Shown: positions 8,701 to 14,729 of the stretch, in pieces | Layout: each line of letters begins with the position of its first letter | Numbering within the stretch: the first letter of the stretch is position 1 | Source of the DNA: a virus | Direction: 5' to 3' (one strand) | Virus record (IMG/VR): IMGVR_UViG_3300040960_002183 | Span: 1-26,100 of that record | DNA length: 26,100 bases | Position numbers and translations under genes: made by a program | Notes under the pieces: generated by a model | Told to the model about the DNA's origin: nothing | The model's database searches: none | The model's input: only the letters and a program-made list of their open reading frames with translations

Positions 8701-9384
8701 TTGTGCTCCGTAGGGGTTGGTGCCGATAGCAACATAAGAGGCACCTCTAAACTCTACGACATCGCCCTTTTCATATCGGGCAACAGAATCATAGAGACCT
8801 TCGTTAGTGAATCCAGCGGAGAACGAAGCAAACCTATTGGCAGGAGGATAGAAAGCATCAGAACCGATACCTGTAGTATCATGCAGAGAGGAAGATACTC
8901 CAGAAGCAGTCAGGTCAGATGCAACTTGGAAGGGAGAAGTACAACGGAATTCTTGACCACCATAGGTAACAACATCGTTGATACCATAGTAGGTGTCAGT
9001 GGTAAAGGCACCTCTAAAGTTCAGACCCTCGGAATACAGTTCCCAATACGCGGGGAAATCTGCAGAGTACCAGTTGCTCTGGATACCAGTAGAAGTGTGC
9101 TGTGCCGTACAGATATATTGATTACCGCCTTCCTTGACGATATCGTTTACAACATATCCAGTATTCGTCGCCCACTCGCCAGCAAAATTCTGACCCTCGG
9201 TATGGAGGGACCAGTTTGCACTATCGTTCGGAAATCCAGTAGAGGAAGCATCCGATGTGTGGTTGCCAGTACATACATAAGAGCTGGCACCGTATCTAAC
9301 GATGTCATCAATTACATATGCAGTAGAAGCAGCCCAGGCTCCACGCCAGTTAAACTTCAGTCTGCCAAGTCTAAATTCTGCCAT
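5725..9384 (-). CDS. Long tail fibre / tailspike-like protein with carbohydrate-binding-like repeats
   Basis: This 1219-residue structural protein is modular. Residues 11-352 hold about six tandem copies (near 11-60, 66-117, 122-150, 193-240, 246-302 and 305-352) of a motif such as W-x(4-6)-Y-x-x-x-D-I-V-x-x-x-G-x-x-Y-x-C/A. This resembles small chitin-binding (CBM5/12-type) modules. A hinge (TTKGDLLTRDGTGPTRQGIG) precedes VYFVDAQQGNDNNTGLTPDN at about 406, the usual entry to a right-handed beta-helix of tailspikes. Near the end is RPTGDDLHEGGLRYDTDANI, then a beta-rich C-terminal domain ending YDGTQGWRIITV. It should bind host surface glycan; no depolymerase active site can be assigned. It begins 12 bases after the small upstream structural gene and has a terminator behind it. 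Confidence 0.85.
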   Translation of the reverse strand: MAEFRLGRLKFNWRGAWAASTAYVIDDIVRYGASSYVCTGNHTSDASSTGFPNDSANWSLHTEGQNFAGEWATNTGYVVNDIVKEGGNQYICTAQHTSTGIQSNWYSADFPAYWELYSEGLNFRGAFTTDTYYGINDVVTYGGQEFRCTSPFQVASDLTASGVSSSLHDTTGIGSDAFYPPANRFASFSAGFTNEGLYDSVARYEKGDVVEFRGASYVAIGTNPYGAQPNENPDLWRLVVGGIGTAGGSTYNPGSQYARGQIVTLGGNTYIADDLLIGNDKRPVGNGITQTDSGINGWSLLNRGFNWRSTWSGSNVYEIGDVAEYSSSAYISIASSNINVQPGTAATMWAAFAIGDSAALLTTKGDLLTRDGTGPTRQGIGTQGTYLRVSANDEIEWQYPGLRTKVYFVDAQQGNDNNTGLTPDNAWGTIAYASTAGQRRRDITNFVYDETSGVATVTASSHGLFPNGQVKLSGIAFTCGAAHAGVTTTIFPDGTQGFFFKVDSVTDSDTFVTNVGISTIAHTYVSGGEVTDVSPIILKLSAGVFAEQLPIVLPKNFSIAGDVLRGTTIEPAAGLSTDGLRPNSRQTMFFVSDSTTVQAVTLRGLQGFDYDVNDPFETDKWQNKTGVGSTACGVYFRLNPETPILERSPYIKDCTAFSDVTTDGTGHGGAIGIYIEGGVHEGKPEGSGAKSMVFDAFTNIHSGGVGFYLEDDALAEVVSCFTYYCAFGYVSSQGSEIRSLSGNNSYGDYGAIAVGFSTLEVARTGRLYGDKMTTVVGTYVGDLSVGATMRGTESGARAVLTNDQSASDAIYFKYDSGFGNADGANGAVGVGTTVFTPGEYVELDSVGAGATGYFRIGTGSNAVSGQKDALFEVTGLSTTPIVGDALGFSTVGLGYSDVNTYIIRTVTDYNSGTGRATISVAPAKASAPSSLDNQEFTMRTKFSKVRLTGHDFLLIGTGNTAQTNYPDVDENTAAQGNETNIVNSGKIFYVSTDQGGNFRVGEYFSVNQLTGAATLDASAFNLSGLTELRLGAIGGQIGEAINEFSSDETMGGNSNQACPTEKAVRGFLTRAKMDGTAGILVPPRGAQATRPTGDDLHEGGLRYDTDANIFEFYNGSNWVPVGNFANVDVSSGTTLANYQQAFCNTSGGGFTVNMPATPNKGDRVRIFDVANTFDSNALTIAPNGTRIMGSTSNLTVTTEGAAFELVYYDGTQGWRIITV

Positions 9385-9396
9385 TGTAGGTTCTCG

Positions 9397-9747
9397 TTAA
9401 ACAGGTCCAGGGTATGAATAGGTGCCGTTGACTTGAAGAGTTAGATACCCGTCAGAGTCTAGGTAATAAAAAAGGTTTCGCCTGTCAAAGCGTATCTGTT
9501 GATATTTATCTTGCGGGTTATTGGCAAGTGCTTTTTGTTCGGTTGTCTCTTCAACATAATCATCATAATCACCGAACTCTTCCACTTGAGTTCCATCAAG
9601 ACGGAACGGATCAAAAGATTCCGTTGTTGATGCAGCACTTACTTTGGTGAACCAAAGCATATCATCTTCATCTCTTCTCAGAGCATACACATAATATCCC
9701 GTAGAATCTTTGGGTTCAAAATGCGCGTTACTTAAAGTGAGTGCCAT
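9397..9747 (-). CDS. Small virion-associated protein, function unknown
   Basis: The 116-residue product is acidic and beta-rich (MALTLSNAHFEPKDSTGYYV, then LRRDEDDMLWFTKV and FYYLDSDGYLTLQVNGTY). It has no signal peptide, membrane span or enzyme motif. It is locked between two structural genes: its ATG overlaps the upstream stop as TAATG, and its stop lies 12 bases before the long fibre. It is probably a tail or baseplate connector, or a fibre accessory. This is inferred from position only; I do not recognise the family. Confidence 0.65.
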   Translation of the reverse strand: MALTLSNAHFEPKDSTGYYVYALRRDEDDMLWFTKVSAASTTESFDPFRLDGTQVEEFGDYDDYVEETTEQKALANNPQDKYQQIRFDRRNLFYYLDSDGYLTLQVNGTYSYPGPV

Positions 9748-10217
9748 TAGCTAATGATTCTCCAATAACTACCTGTCCACAAGAACATAACAGTCACGCC
9801 CGAAACATCTAAGTTTACAGGACCATCATCAATGTTGCCAATAGCATCTTTGAATTGATGCGAAGCTGAGGTCAATATAACATTATTTATATTCCAGTTT
9901 TGTCCGCCATCCGCAATCTCAATGCTGTCTCCAATAGTGAGGTTAACGATTGGCATGGTTGCATTCACAACACCGTTAGTGGTGTTAATCAGATATCTTT
10001 TATTAACAACCAACTGAGTCGTAAGTGGACCATCAACCTGGGCAAAGACGGGAGTAGCACCTGTTGCAGCAGAAGCAACGGTCTCTACATTATCACCGAC
10101 TCTAACATAGATTTTTTGGTCAACTATATTAATCGCCATTTCGCCATCTTCTAGGTCGTTAAGACCAGGAATTTGACCTTGCGTTAGACTCCGTTTTGGT
10201 TTAATGCGAGTAGGCAT
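9747..10217 (-). CDS. Small tail-fibre-like structural protein (Mtd-N-like start)
   Basis: The 156-residue product opens with PTRIKPKRSLTQGQIPGLND and then LEDGEMAINIVDQKIYVRVG. This is the common virion-attachment motif (kRs...g..P.xL..GElaiN..d.klyv..) of phage fibre N-termini such as the Mtd N-terminal domain. The C-terminal half (NKRYLINTTNGVVNATMP to FLWTGSYWRIIS) has the same beta pattern and ending as the C-terminal domain of the 1219-residue fibre. It is probably a short fibre or adaptor that joins fibres to the baseplate. It is the first gene of the fibre unit, with a late-type promoter box 29 bases upstream. Confidence 0.7.
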   Translation of the reverse strand: MPTRIKPKRSLTQGQIPGLNDLEDGEMAINIVDQKIYVRVGDNVETVASAATGATPVFAQVDGPLTTQLVVNKRYLINTTNGVVNATMPIVNLTIGDSIEIADGGQNWNINNVILTSASHQFKDAIGNIDDGPVNLDVSGVTVMFLWTGSYWRIIS

Positions 10218-10245
10218 TACGACAAAAAGAAAATGAGCTTCTTAG

Positions 10246-10253
10246 TATTTATC
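10246..10253 (-). promoter_or_regulatory. T4-late-type promoter box (GATAAATA)
   Basis: The minus strand reads GATAAATA, one base from the T4 late consensus. It sits 29 bases before the ATG at 10217 and overlaps the stop of the preceding oxygenase gene by two bases. It is the natural start of the tail-fibre transcription unit. Confidence 0.6.
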
Positions 10254-10737
10254 AGAAGTAACTTACCGATAAAACAATTCTAACTTTCTGATCTGTACAT
10301 GTTGTGCTTCGATGAGGAGTTGATCCATCAAACAGCACGACTCTATTCTCAACACTCTCAACCTTTGTACCATCCTCAAATCCAGTATATCCATCACAAG
10401 TATTGAAATATAATACTGCTGTGTTGTGAGGATACTTATAATCCTCATGAAGATCGTGCTCAATAAACTTACCAATGTTGGGATATAGATTCACTCTTGC
10501 TCGAATCAAAGACTTTATGTTCAAATGTTTAACAAGAAGATCATCAATCTCATTCATAAAAGAACTCTGTGGTTCGAATCTATCATACAATCTGTGCGTA
10601 AAGAAGAAGTGATCATCATTCATCTCCCCTAGATTTGCAACCTCATTGCAAAAAATCCAAGGAAACTGTGTACTAAACACACAGTTCTTTAGATGCTCAA
10701 AGTAATCCCTCGGAAGGAATTCATCTATCACTTTCAT
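10252..10737 (-). CDS. 2-oxoglutarate/Fe(II)-dependent oxygenase
   Basis: The product shows a complete 2OG-Fe(II) oxygenase triad. Counted from MKVIDEFLPRDYFEHLKN, H97-E-D99 (HDLHEDY) forms the HxD pair, H142 (TPHRS) is the distal histidine, and R153 (KVRIVLSVSYF) should bind 2-oxoglutarate. The 161-residue length fits a minimal beta-helix domain. I place the start at the ATG at 10737 because the domain begins there. Another ATG lies three codons earlier (10746) and a GTG at 10800, but that one would overlap the upstream gene by 80 bases. None of them has a strong ribosome-binding site. The substrate is unknown; position beside tail genes suggests a protein or glycan target, which is a guess. 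Confidence 0.75.
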   Translation of the reverse strand: MKVIDEFLPRDYFEHLKNCVFSTQFPWIFCNEVANLGEMNDDHFFFTHRLYDRFEPQSSFMNEIDDLLVKHLNIKSLIRARVNLYPNIGKFIEHDLHEDYKYPHNTAVLYFNTCDGYTGFEDGTKVESVENRVVLFDGSTPHRSTTCTDQKVRIVLSVSYF

Positions 10738-11320
10738 AGTATTCATAGAGATTGAACGCGATTGAATATCTTGGGTGGTCTGAACAGTTAACTCCAACAC
10801 TATGTTGGAAAGAAGAAGGGAACAAGAGCATCAACCCATCACTAGGTTGGAGAGACATATCTGTATGTTGTATGAGAGACAGATTATGATAATCATGGTG
10901 CATGAATTGAATATCTCCTGAGTCTTCAGGGACATTAATATAGAGAACACCTGCAAGTATAGATCCAGGATGAGTGTGAGCTGTATTGTATGACCCCTTG
11001 TAATTTATATTGAACCACATGTTAGAGAGTCTAGGAATACAATTGATATTGCTATCTTCATTCTTTTTAAACTCATCAACTAAGTCAAGTATCCTTTCGC
11101 TCATGTAATTCAAAAAAGGAGAAAAACTTTTCTCCTTATAAAAATCATCTGGACTTTGATATCCGTTTACATTGCTTCTATAATTTTGCTGATAGACTTT
11201 TGCATAATTGTCCATCCAATTTACGAATTCATCTTTGATTTGAAAAAAGTTTTTATCAGATGAACTTGCCATAACATATGGCAAGACAACATCAGAGTCT
11301 ATACTTTCATACTCAATCAC
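10721..11320 (-). CDS. 2OG-Fe(II) oxygenase-like protein (TIGR02466-type)
   Basis: The 199-residue product contains MWFNINYKGSYNTAHTHPGS (residues 101-120), then LAGVLYINVP, LLFPSSFQHSVGVN (165-178) and R184-YSIAFNLY. This is the pattern I know from the TIGR02466 group of putative 2OG-Fe(II) oxygenases in phages and marine bacteria. H115, H117 and H173 are candidate metal ligands. The usual HxD aspartate is absent, so catalysis is unproven. The start is a GTG at 11320, overlapping the upstream stop as GTGA, which argues for coupling. It is followed at once by a second oxygenase gene of different sequence. Confidence 0.7.
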   Translation of the reverse strand: MIEYESIDSDVVLPYVMASSSDKNFFQIKDEFVNWMDNYAKVYQQNYRSNVNGYQSPDDFYKEKSFSPFLNYMSERILDLVDEFKKNEDSNINCIPRLSNMWFNINYKGSYNTAHTHPGSILAGVLYINVPEDSGDIQFMHHDYHNLSLIQHTDMSLQPSDGLMLLFPSSFQHSVGVNCSDHPRYSIAFNLYEYYESDR

Positions 11321-11970
11321 TTAATAAATCCCTCCGCCTCTAACCAGGCACGAGTCAATGGGGTAGGAGGATAGACTTCCCACATGTTACCAGCAGCACA
11401 TGCCTCTAATGCCTTCTGTGTCATTCCCTCAGTTTTGCCTGCCCAAGTTGCCTCTGCTTCCCAGGGCACAGCAGACTTTGGATATATTTTCTCCACCATC
11501 TCACGCCACATCTTAGGAACATCTTCCTCATTCTTGATGATAGCAATCATACTATTATCAATACTACCTGCCATACAATCTTGAGCAGCATGCCAACCCT
11601 CATGACGCATGACACTCATGAGTACATGAGGACGATGCATGTATGCTTTATTAAGATAGAAGTTATTACTAACAGTGTGATACACTCCACGGTGACCAAC
11701 TGGAAAGTATTTCTGATCAGCAAGATACACTTTTACACCAATTTGATTTAGTGACATGAGCATGTTATTAAACTCTTGTGTCACTGGCATAAAGGAATCT
11801 ATATCATTGTAGGTAGAACTGATGTCCAACATAGTACGGACTTGAACTACACCATCAGTACACTCTCTTAAGATCATACACCCCATAGCATCATAGGTGT
11901 TATAACCTTTAGTAGGTTCTGCCATGGCAGGAGATGCTGCAAGCAGTAAGGCAAGAAGAAGTTTTTTCAT
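11317..11970 (-). CDS. Secreted HExxH metallopeptidase-like protein
   Basis: The 217-residue precursor begins with a textbook signal peptide (MKKLLLALLLAASPAMA, cleavage predicted after residue 17). It contains MRHEGWHAAQD with an HExxH zinc motif at H123-H127. About 45 residues on, PWEAEATWAG (E171/E173) could supply the third zinc ligand, as in gluzincin-like peptidases. Cysteines at 31, 37, 132 and 191 could form disulfides in the periplasm. The ATG at 11970 overlaps the previous stop (ATGA). In a phage it could act on the cell wall or periplasmic proteins during infection or lysis. No cell-wall-binding domain is visible, and the family is not one I can name. Confidence 0.6.
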   Translation of the reverse strand: MKKLLLALLLAASPAMAEPTKGYNTYDAMGCMILRECTDGVVQVRTMLDISSTYNDIDSFMPVTQEFNNMLMSLNQIGVKVYLADQKYFPVGHRGVYHTVSNNFYLNKAYMHRPHVLMSVMRHEGWHAAQDCMAGSIDNSMIAIIKNEEDVPKMWREMVEKIYPKSAVPWEAEATWAGKTEGMTQKALEACAAGNMWEVYPPTPLTRAWLEAEGFIK

Positions 11971-12242
11971 ACTCTGAAATGAATGAGTTCTGATTCGGGC
12001 AGTGATTGTTGGGTATCAAGTTCTTGACCGTTGACTCTGATCTTGCCAGCAGGAAGACCTTGCTGTCCAGGCAGCTGCTTATCTACAGTAGCAGTGATGT
12101 CAATTACTTGGTCTTGTAGATACTTATTCTTTCTATAAGTTCTATTGGTATGCATTGAACAAAGATTCATGGCATCCCTTTCCCATCCACAATCTGCAAT
12201 CTTGCGTCCGTCTTCATAGACAGACCAGTATTCGTGTTGCAT
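11967..12242 (-). CDS. Hypothetical small protein downstream of psbD
   Basis: The 91-residue soluble product (MQHEYWSVYEDGRKIADCGW...) has an N-terminal half with aromatic and charged residues. Its C-terminal half looks beta-hairpin-like (GKIRVNGQELDTQQSLPESE). No family is recognised. Its stop overlaps the metallopeptidase start, so both are translated from one message. The ATG directly follows the T-run of the psbD terminator and there is no ribosome-binding site. A -10 box at 12270-12275 would start a transcript with the terminator hairpin as its 5' end. Confidence 0.6.
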   Translation of the reverse strand: MQHEYWSVYEDGRKIADCGWERDAMNLCSMHTNRTYRKNKYLQDQVIDITATVDKQLPGQQGLPAGKIRVNGQELDTQQSLPESELIHFRV

Positions 12243-12268
12243 AAAAAAAGAAGGGTGTATACCCTTCT
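12243..12268 (-). terminator. Rho-independent terminator after psbD
   Basis: An eight-base stem (AGAAGGGT at 12249-12256, ACCCTTCT at 12261-12268) with a four-base loop is followed on the minus strand by seven T (12243-12249). It ends psbD 14 bases after the stop codon. The next gene's ATG begins at the base after the T-run. Confidence 0.85.
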
Positions 12269-12269
12269 A

Positions 12270-12275
12270 ATTATA
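12270..12275 (-). promoter_or_regulatory. Possible extended -10 promoter (TGATATAAT)
   Basis: The minus strand reads TGA-TATAAT, an extended -10 element with a perfect hexamer. It lies between the psbD stop and the terminator stem. No good -35 box is present. It could serve the 12242-10252 gene set. Confidence 0.35.
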
Positions 12276-12282
12276 TCACAAA

Positions 12283-13338
12283 TTAAAGTGCATTGCCACG
12301 AGGTAAAACTTCTTCTGGGAAGATAAAGTTTTCATGTGGTTGATCTACTGGAGCCATCCAGGCACGGAGTCCTTCATTGAGGAGGATATTTTTCGTATAG
12401 AAAGTTTCAAACTCTGGATCCTCTGCTGCTCTAACTTCCTGAGACACAAAGTCATAAGCACGAAGATTAAGTGCGAGACCGATGATACCAATAGAACTTG
12501 TCCAAAGTCCCATGACAGGAACGAAAAGCATAAAGAAGTGAAGCCAACGCTTATTGCTGAAAGCAATACCAAAAATCTGAGACCAGAAACGGTTAGCAGT
12601 GACCATGGAATAAGTTTCCTCTTCCTGAGTCGAATCAAATGCTTTAAAAGTGTTTGCCTGATCACTGTCTTCATACAAGGTATTCTCTACAGTGACACCA
12701 TGGATTGCTGAGAGCAGAGCACCACCTAGGATACCTGCTACGCCCATCATATGAAAAGGATTCAGCGTCCAGTTGTGGAACCCTTGGAGGAACAGGAGGA
12801 AACGGAAGATTGCTGCGACTCCGAACGACGGCGCGAAGAACCACGACGACTGTCCCAGAGGATAGATAAGAAAAACACTAACGAATACAGCAATAGGACC
12901 TGAAAAAGCAATTGCATTGTAAGGACGAATTCCAACGAGACGGGCAATTTCAAACTGCCGAAGCATAAAACCTATGAGAGCAAAGGCTCCGTGGAGCGCC
13001 ACAAAAGGCCAGAGTCCCCCAAGTTGGCACCAGCGGACGAAATCTCCCTGAGACTCAGGACCCCAAAGTAGAAGAAGAGAATGACCCATAGCGTCAGCAG
13101 GGCTTGACACAGCTGCTGTAAGGAAATTGCAACCCTCAAGGTAAGAAGACGCAATCCCGTGGGTATACCAGCTTGTAACAAACGCCGTGCCAGTAAGCCA
13201 GCCACCAATTGCAAGATAAGCAGTGGGAAAAAGTAGTAGTCCAGACCAACCCACAAAGACAAAGCGATCCCTTTTAAGCCAGTCATCGAGGACATCGAAC
13301 CACCCCCTCTGTGGAATTGTTAGTGTACTTGTTGTCAT
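12283..13338 (-). CDS. psbD: Photosystem II reaction-centre protein D2
   Basis: This is full-length D2 (351 residues; hosts usually have about 352). With D1 it forms the photosystem II core and carries TyrD, pheophytin, QA and non-heme iron ligands in the thylakoid membrane. It begins [20 protein letters not shown] and shows the five expected membrane spans. The TyrD-equivalent is Y159 ([12 protein letters not shown]) and the P680/chlorophyll histidine H196 ([10 protein letters not shown]). The QA/iron region holds [20 protein letters not shown] and [13 protein letters not shown]. The end, [11 protein letters not shown], is intact, and there is no intron or frameshift. The ATG at 13338 has an AAAGG ribosome-binding site. 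It lies downstream of psbA across a terminator and ends in its own terminator. It supports photosynthesis in the infected cell. Confidence 0.98.
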   Translation of the reverse strand: MTTSTLTIPQRGWFDVLDDWLKRDRFVFVGWSGLLLFPTAYLAIGGWLTGTAFVTSWYTHGIASSYLEGCNFLTAAVSSPADAMGHSLLLLWGPESQGDFVRWCQLGGLWPFVALHGAFALIGFMLRQFEIARLVGIRPYNAIAFSGPIAVFVSVFLIYPLGQSSWFFAPSFGVAAIFRFLLFLQGFHNWTLNPFHMMGVAGILGGALLSAIHGVTVENTLYEDSDQANTFKAFDSTQEEETYSMVTANRFWSQIFGIAFSNKRWLHFFMLFVPVMGLWTSSIGIIGLALNLRAYDFVSQEVRAAEDPEFETFYTKNILLNEGLRAWMAPVDQPHENFIFPEEVLPRGNAL

Positions 13339-13432
13339 TAGTTTTAACCTTTGAATCTTTTAACCAGTATAACTGAGGGTAAGTATCCATAATTATTTCC
13401 CTCAATTTGTATGGAGTATCTGTACTAATCAT
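13283..13432 (-). CDS. Possible 49-residue ORF overlapping the psbD start
   Basis: Between the psbA terminator and psbD, an open frame starts at ATG 13432 ([20 protein letters not shown]) and runs 56 bases into psbD in another frame before a TGA. The second in-frame ATG at 13390 is preceded by GAGG nine bases upstream, a better ribosome-binding site than psbD's own. The first 20 or so residues look protein-like; the part overlapping psbD ([13 protein letters not shown]) does not. It may be a leader peptide tuning psbD translation, or chance. Confidence 0.3.
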   Translation of the reverse strand: MISTDTPYKLREIIMDTYPQLYWLKDSKVKTNDNKYTNNSTEGVVRCPR

Positions 13433-13437
13433 TGGAG

Positions 13438-13462
13438 AAAAAAATAGGGGTCCGAAGACCCC
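13438..13462 (-). terminator. Strong psbA terminator with a cUUCGg tetraloop
   Basis: The minus strand reads GGGGTC-TTCG-GACCCC (13462-13447), a six-base stem closed by the stable C(UUCG)G tetraloop, then TA and a run of seven T (13438-13444). A matching A-run lies on the other side. It sits 23 bases after the psbA stop and separates psbA from psbD. Confidence 0.92.
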
Positions 13463-13485
13463 GTTTTTTTATATCGTACTGACGA

Positions 13486-14565
13486 TCAACCGATAGCGGG
13501 AGCAGTCAGAGCGACAGGAGTGGACTCAGCAGCAGCGAGATCCAGGGGGAAGTTGTGAGCATTACGCTCGTGCATGACTTCCATACCAAGACCAGCACGG
13601 TTGAGAACATCAGCCCAGGTGTTCAGGACATGACCCTGATTATCCATGATGGACTGGTTGAAGTTGAAACCGTTCAGGTTGAACGCCATCGTGGAGACAC
13701 CTAGAGCGGTGAACCAGATACCGACAACAGGCCATGCTGCGAGGAAGAAGTGCAGCGAACGGGAGTTGTTGAAGGAAGCGTATTGGAAGATCAGACGACC
13801 GAAGTACCCGTGGGCAGCAACGATGTTGTAGGTCTCTTCTTCTTGACCGAACTTGTAACCATAGTTCTGGGACTCGTTTTCGGTGGTTTCACGAACCAGC
13901 GAAGAGGTAACCAGCGAACCGTGCATTGCACTGAACAGAGAACCACCGAACACGCCAGCAACGCCGAGCATGTGGAAGGGGTGCATCAGAATGTTGTGCT
14001 CTGCTTGGAAGACAAGCATGTAGTTGAAGGTGCCACTGATACCCAGAGGCATGGCGTCAGAGAAAGAACCTTGACCGAAAGGATAGACGAGGAACACTGC
14101 ACTCGCAGCAGCGACAGGAGCCGAGTATGCTACACAGATCCAAGGACGCATACCGAGACGGTAAGACAGTTCCCACTCACGACCCATGTAGGCATAGATG
14201 CCAATCAGGAAGTGGAAGACAACGAGTTGGAAAGGACCACCGTTGTAGAGCCACTCATCGAGAGAGGCTGCTTCCCAGATGGGGTAGAAGTGAAGACCAA
14301 TAGCGTTAGAAGAAGGAACAACGGCACCAGAGATGATGTTGTTACCATACATCAGAGAACCAGCAACGGGTTCACGGATGCCATCGATGTCCACAGGGGG
14401 AGCACCAACGAAAGCGATGATGAAACAGATTGCTGCAGCGAGCAGCGTAGGGATCATCAGAACACCGAACCAACCGACATAGAGACGATTGTCAGTGCTG
14501 GTTACCCAGTTACAAAACTGTTCCCAAGCGTTAGATTGTTGTTGTTGTTGAAGAGTAGATTGCAT
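13486..14565 (-). CDS. psbA: Photosystem II reaction-centre protein D1
   Basis: This is full-length D1 (359 residues). In photosystem II it carries TyrZ, most Mn4Ca ligands, half of P680 and the QB site, and it is the subunit most often replaced after light damage. All key residues are in register: Y161 (TyrZ), D170, E189, H190, H198 (P680), H215 and H272 (iron), S264 (QB), H332, E333, D342 and A344, after which the 15-residue tail is cleaved. Residue 130 is Glu, the form associated in cyanobacteria with high-light D1 isoforms. There is no intron, and no homing endonuclease gene beside it. A late-type box and a 150-base leader lie upstream. The ATG has no clear ribosome-binding site. Confidence 0.99.
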   Translation of the reverse strand: MQSTLQQQQQSNAWEQFCNWVTSTDNRLYVGWFGVLMIPTLLAAAICFIIAFVGAPPVDIDGIREPVAGSLMYGNNIISGAVVPSSNAIGLHFYPIWEAASLDEWLYNGGPFQLVVFHFLIGIYAYMGREWELSYRLGMRPWICVAYSAPVAAASAVFLVYPFGQGSFSDAMPLGISGTFNYMLVFQAEHNILMHPFHMLGVAGVFGGSLFSAMHGSLVTSSLVRETTENESQNYGYKFGQEEETYNIVAAHGYFGRLIFQYASFNNSRSLHFFLAAWPVVGIWFTALGVSTMAFNLNGFNFNQSIMDNQGHVLNTWADVLNRAGLGMEVMHERNAHNFPLDLAAAESTPVALTAPAIG

Positions 14566-14721
14566 TGTTTTGAACTAAAAGTAAGACCACTAGGGATGCG
14601 GTGGAGTTACTATTTCTCTGACACCCTCAGTCAGAGATATGAGAGACTGTGTTTATACTCCCCATAGGTCTCGGTTAGGTAGAGTTTATTAGGACTCGTT
14701 ACATTTCGTAACTCGTTTGTT
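14566..14721 (-). promoter_or_regulatory. psbA leader region with hairpin
   Basis: This 156-base non-coding stretch lies before psbA. It contains a seven-base stem, CTCTGAC/GTCAGAG (14616-14636, seven-base loop), and a smaller GTTAC/GTAAC stem near 14697-14715. The minus strand also has GAGTATAAAC around 14675, an AT-rich -10-like patch without a clear -35. I see no gene in it. If transcription starts at the late box upstream, all of it becomes a structured 5' leader. Confidence 0.5.
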
Positions 14722-14729
14722 TATTTATC
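14722..14729 (-). promoter_or_regulatory. T4-late-type promoter box (GATAAATA) upstream of psbA
   Basis: The minus strand reads GATAAATA immediately after the stop of the halogenase-like gene and about 157 bases before the psbA ATG. It matches the box before 10217 exactly. Confidence 0.5.

Noticed and set aside
8146-9417. A 423-codon plus-strand open frame
   Set aside because: It is also antisense to the tail fibre, with low-complexity composition and no ribosome-binding site or neighbouring plus-strand genes.
9500-9515. Another GATAAATA-like match inside the 9397-9747 gene
   Set aside because: It is within coding sequence with no gene start at the right distance, so it is probably chance in AT-rich codons.
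13486-14565. Possible intron or homing endonuclease in psbA
   Set aside because: The D1 frame is continuous with all residues in register, and no endonuclease-like gene lies beside it.
13750-14667. Plus-strand frame of 305 codons over psbA
   Set aside because: It is the mirror of a highly conserved gene, and nothing in its translation looks like a protein family.
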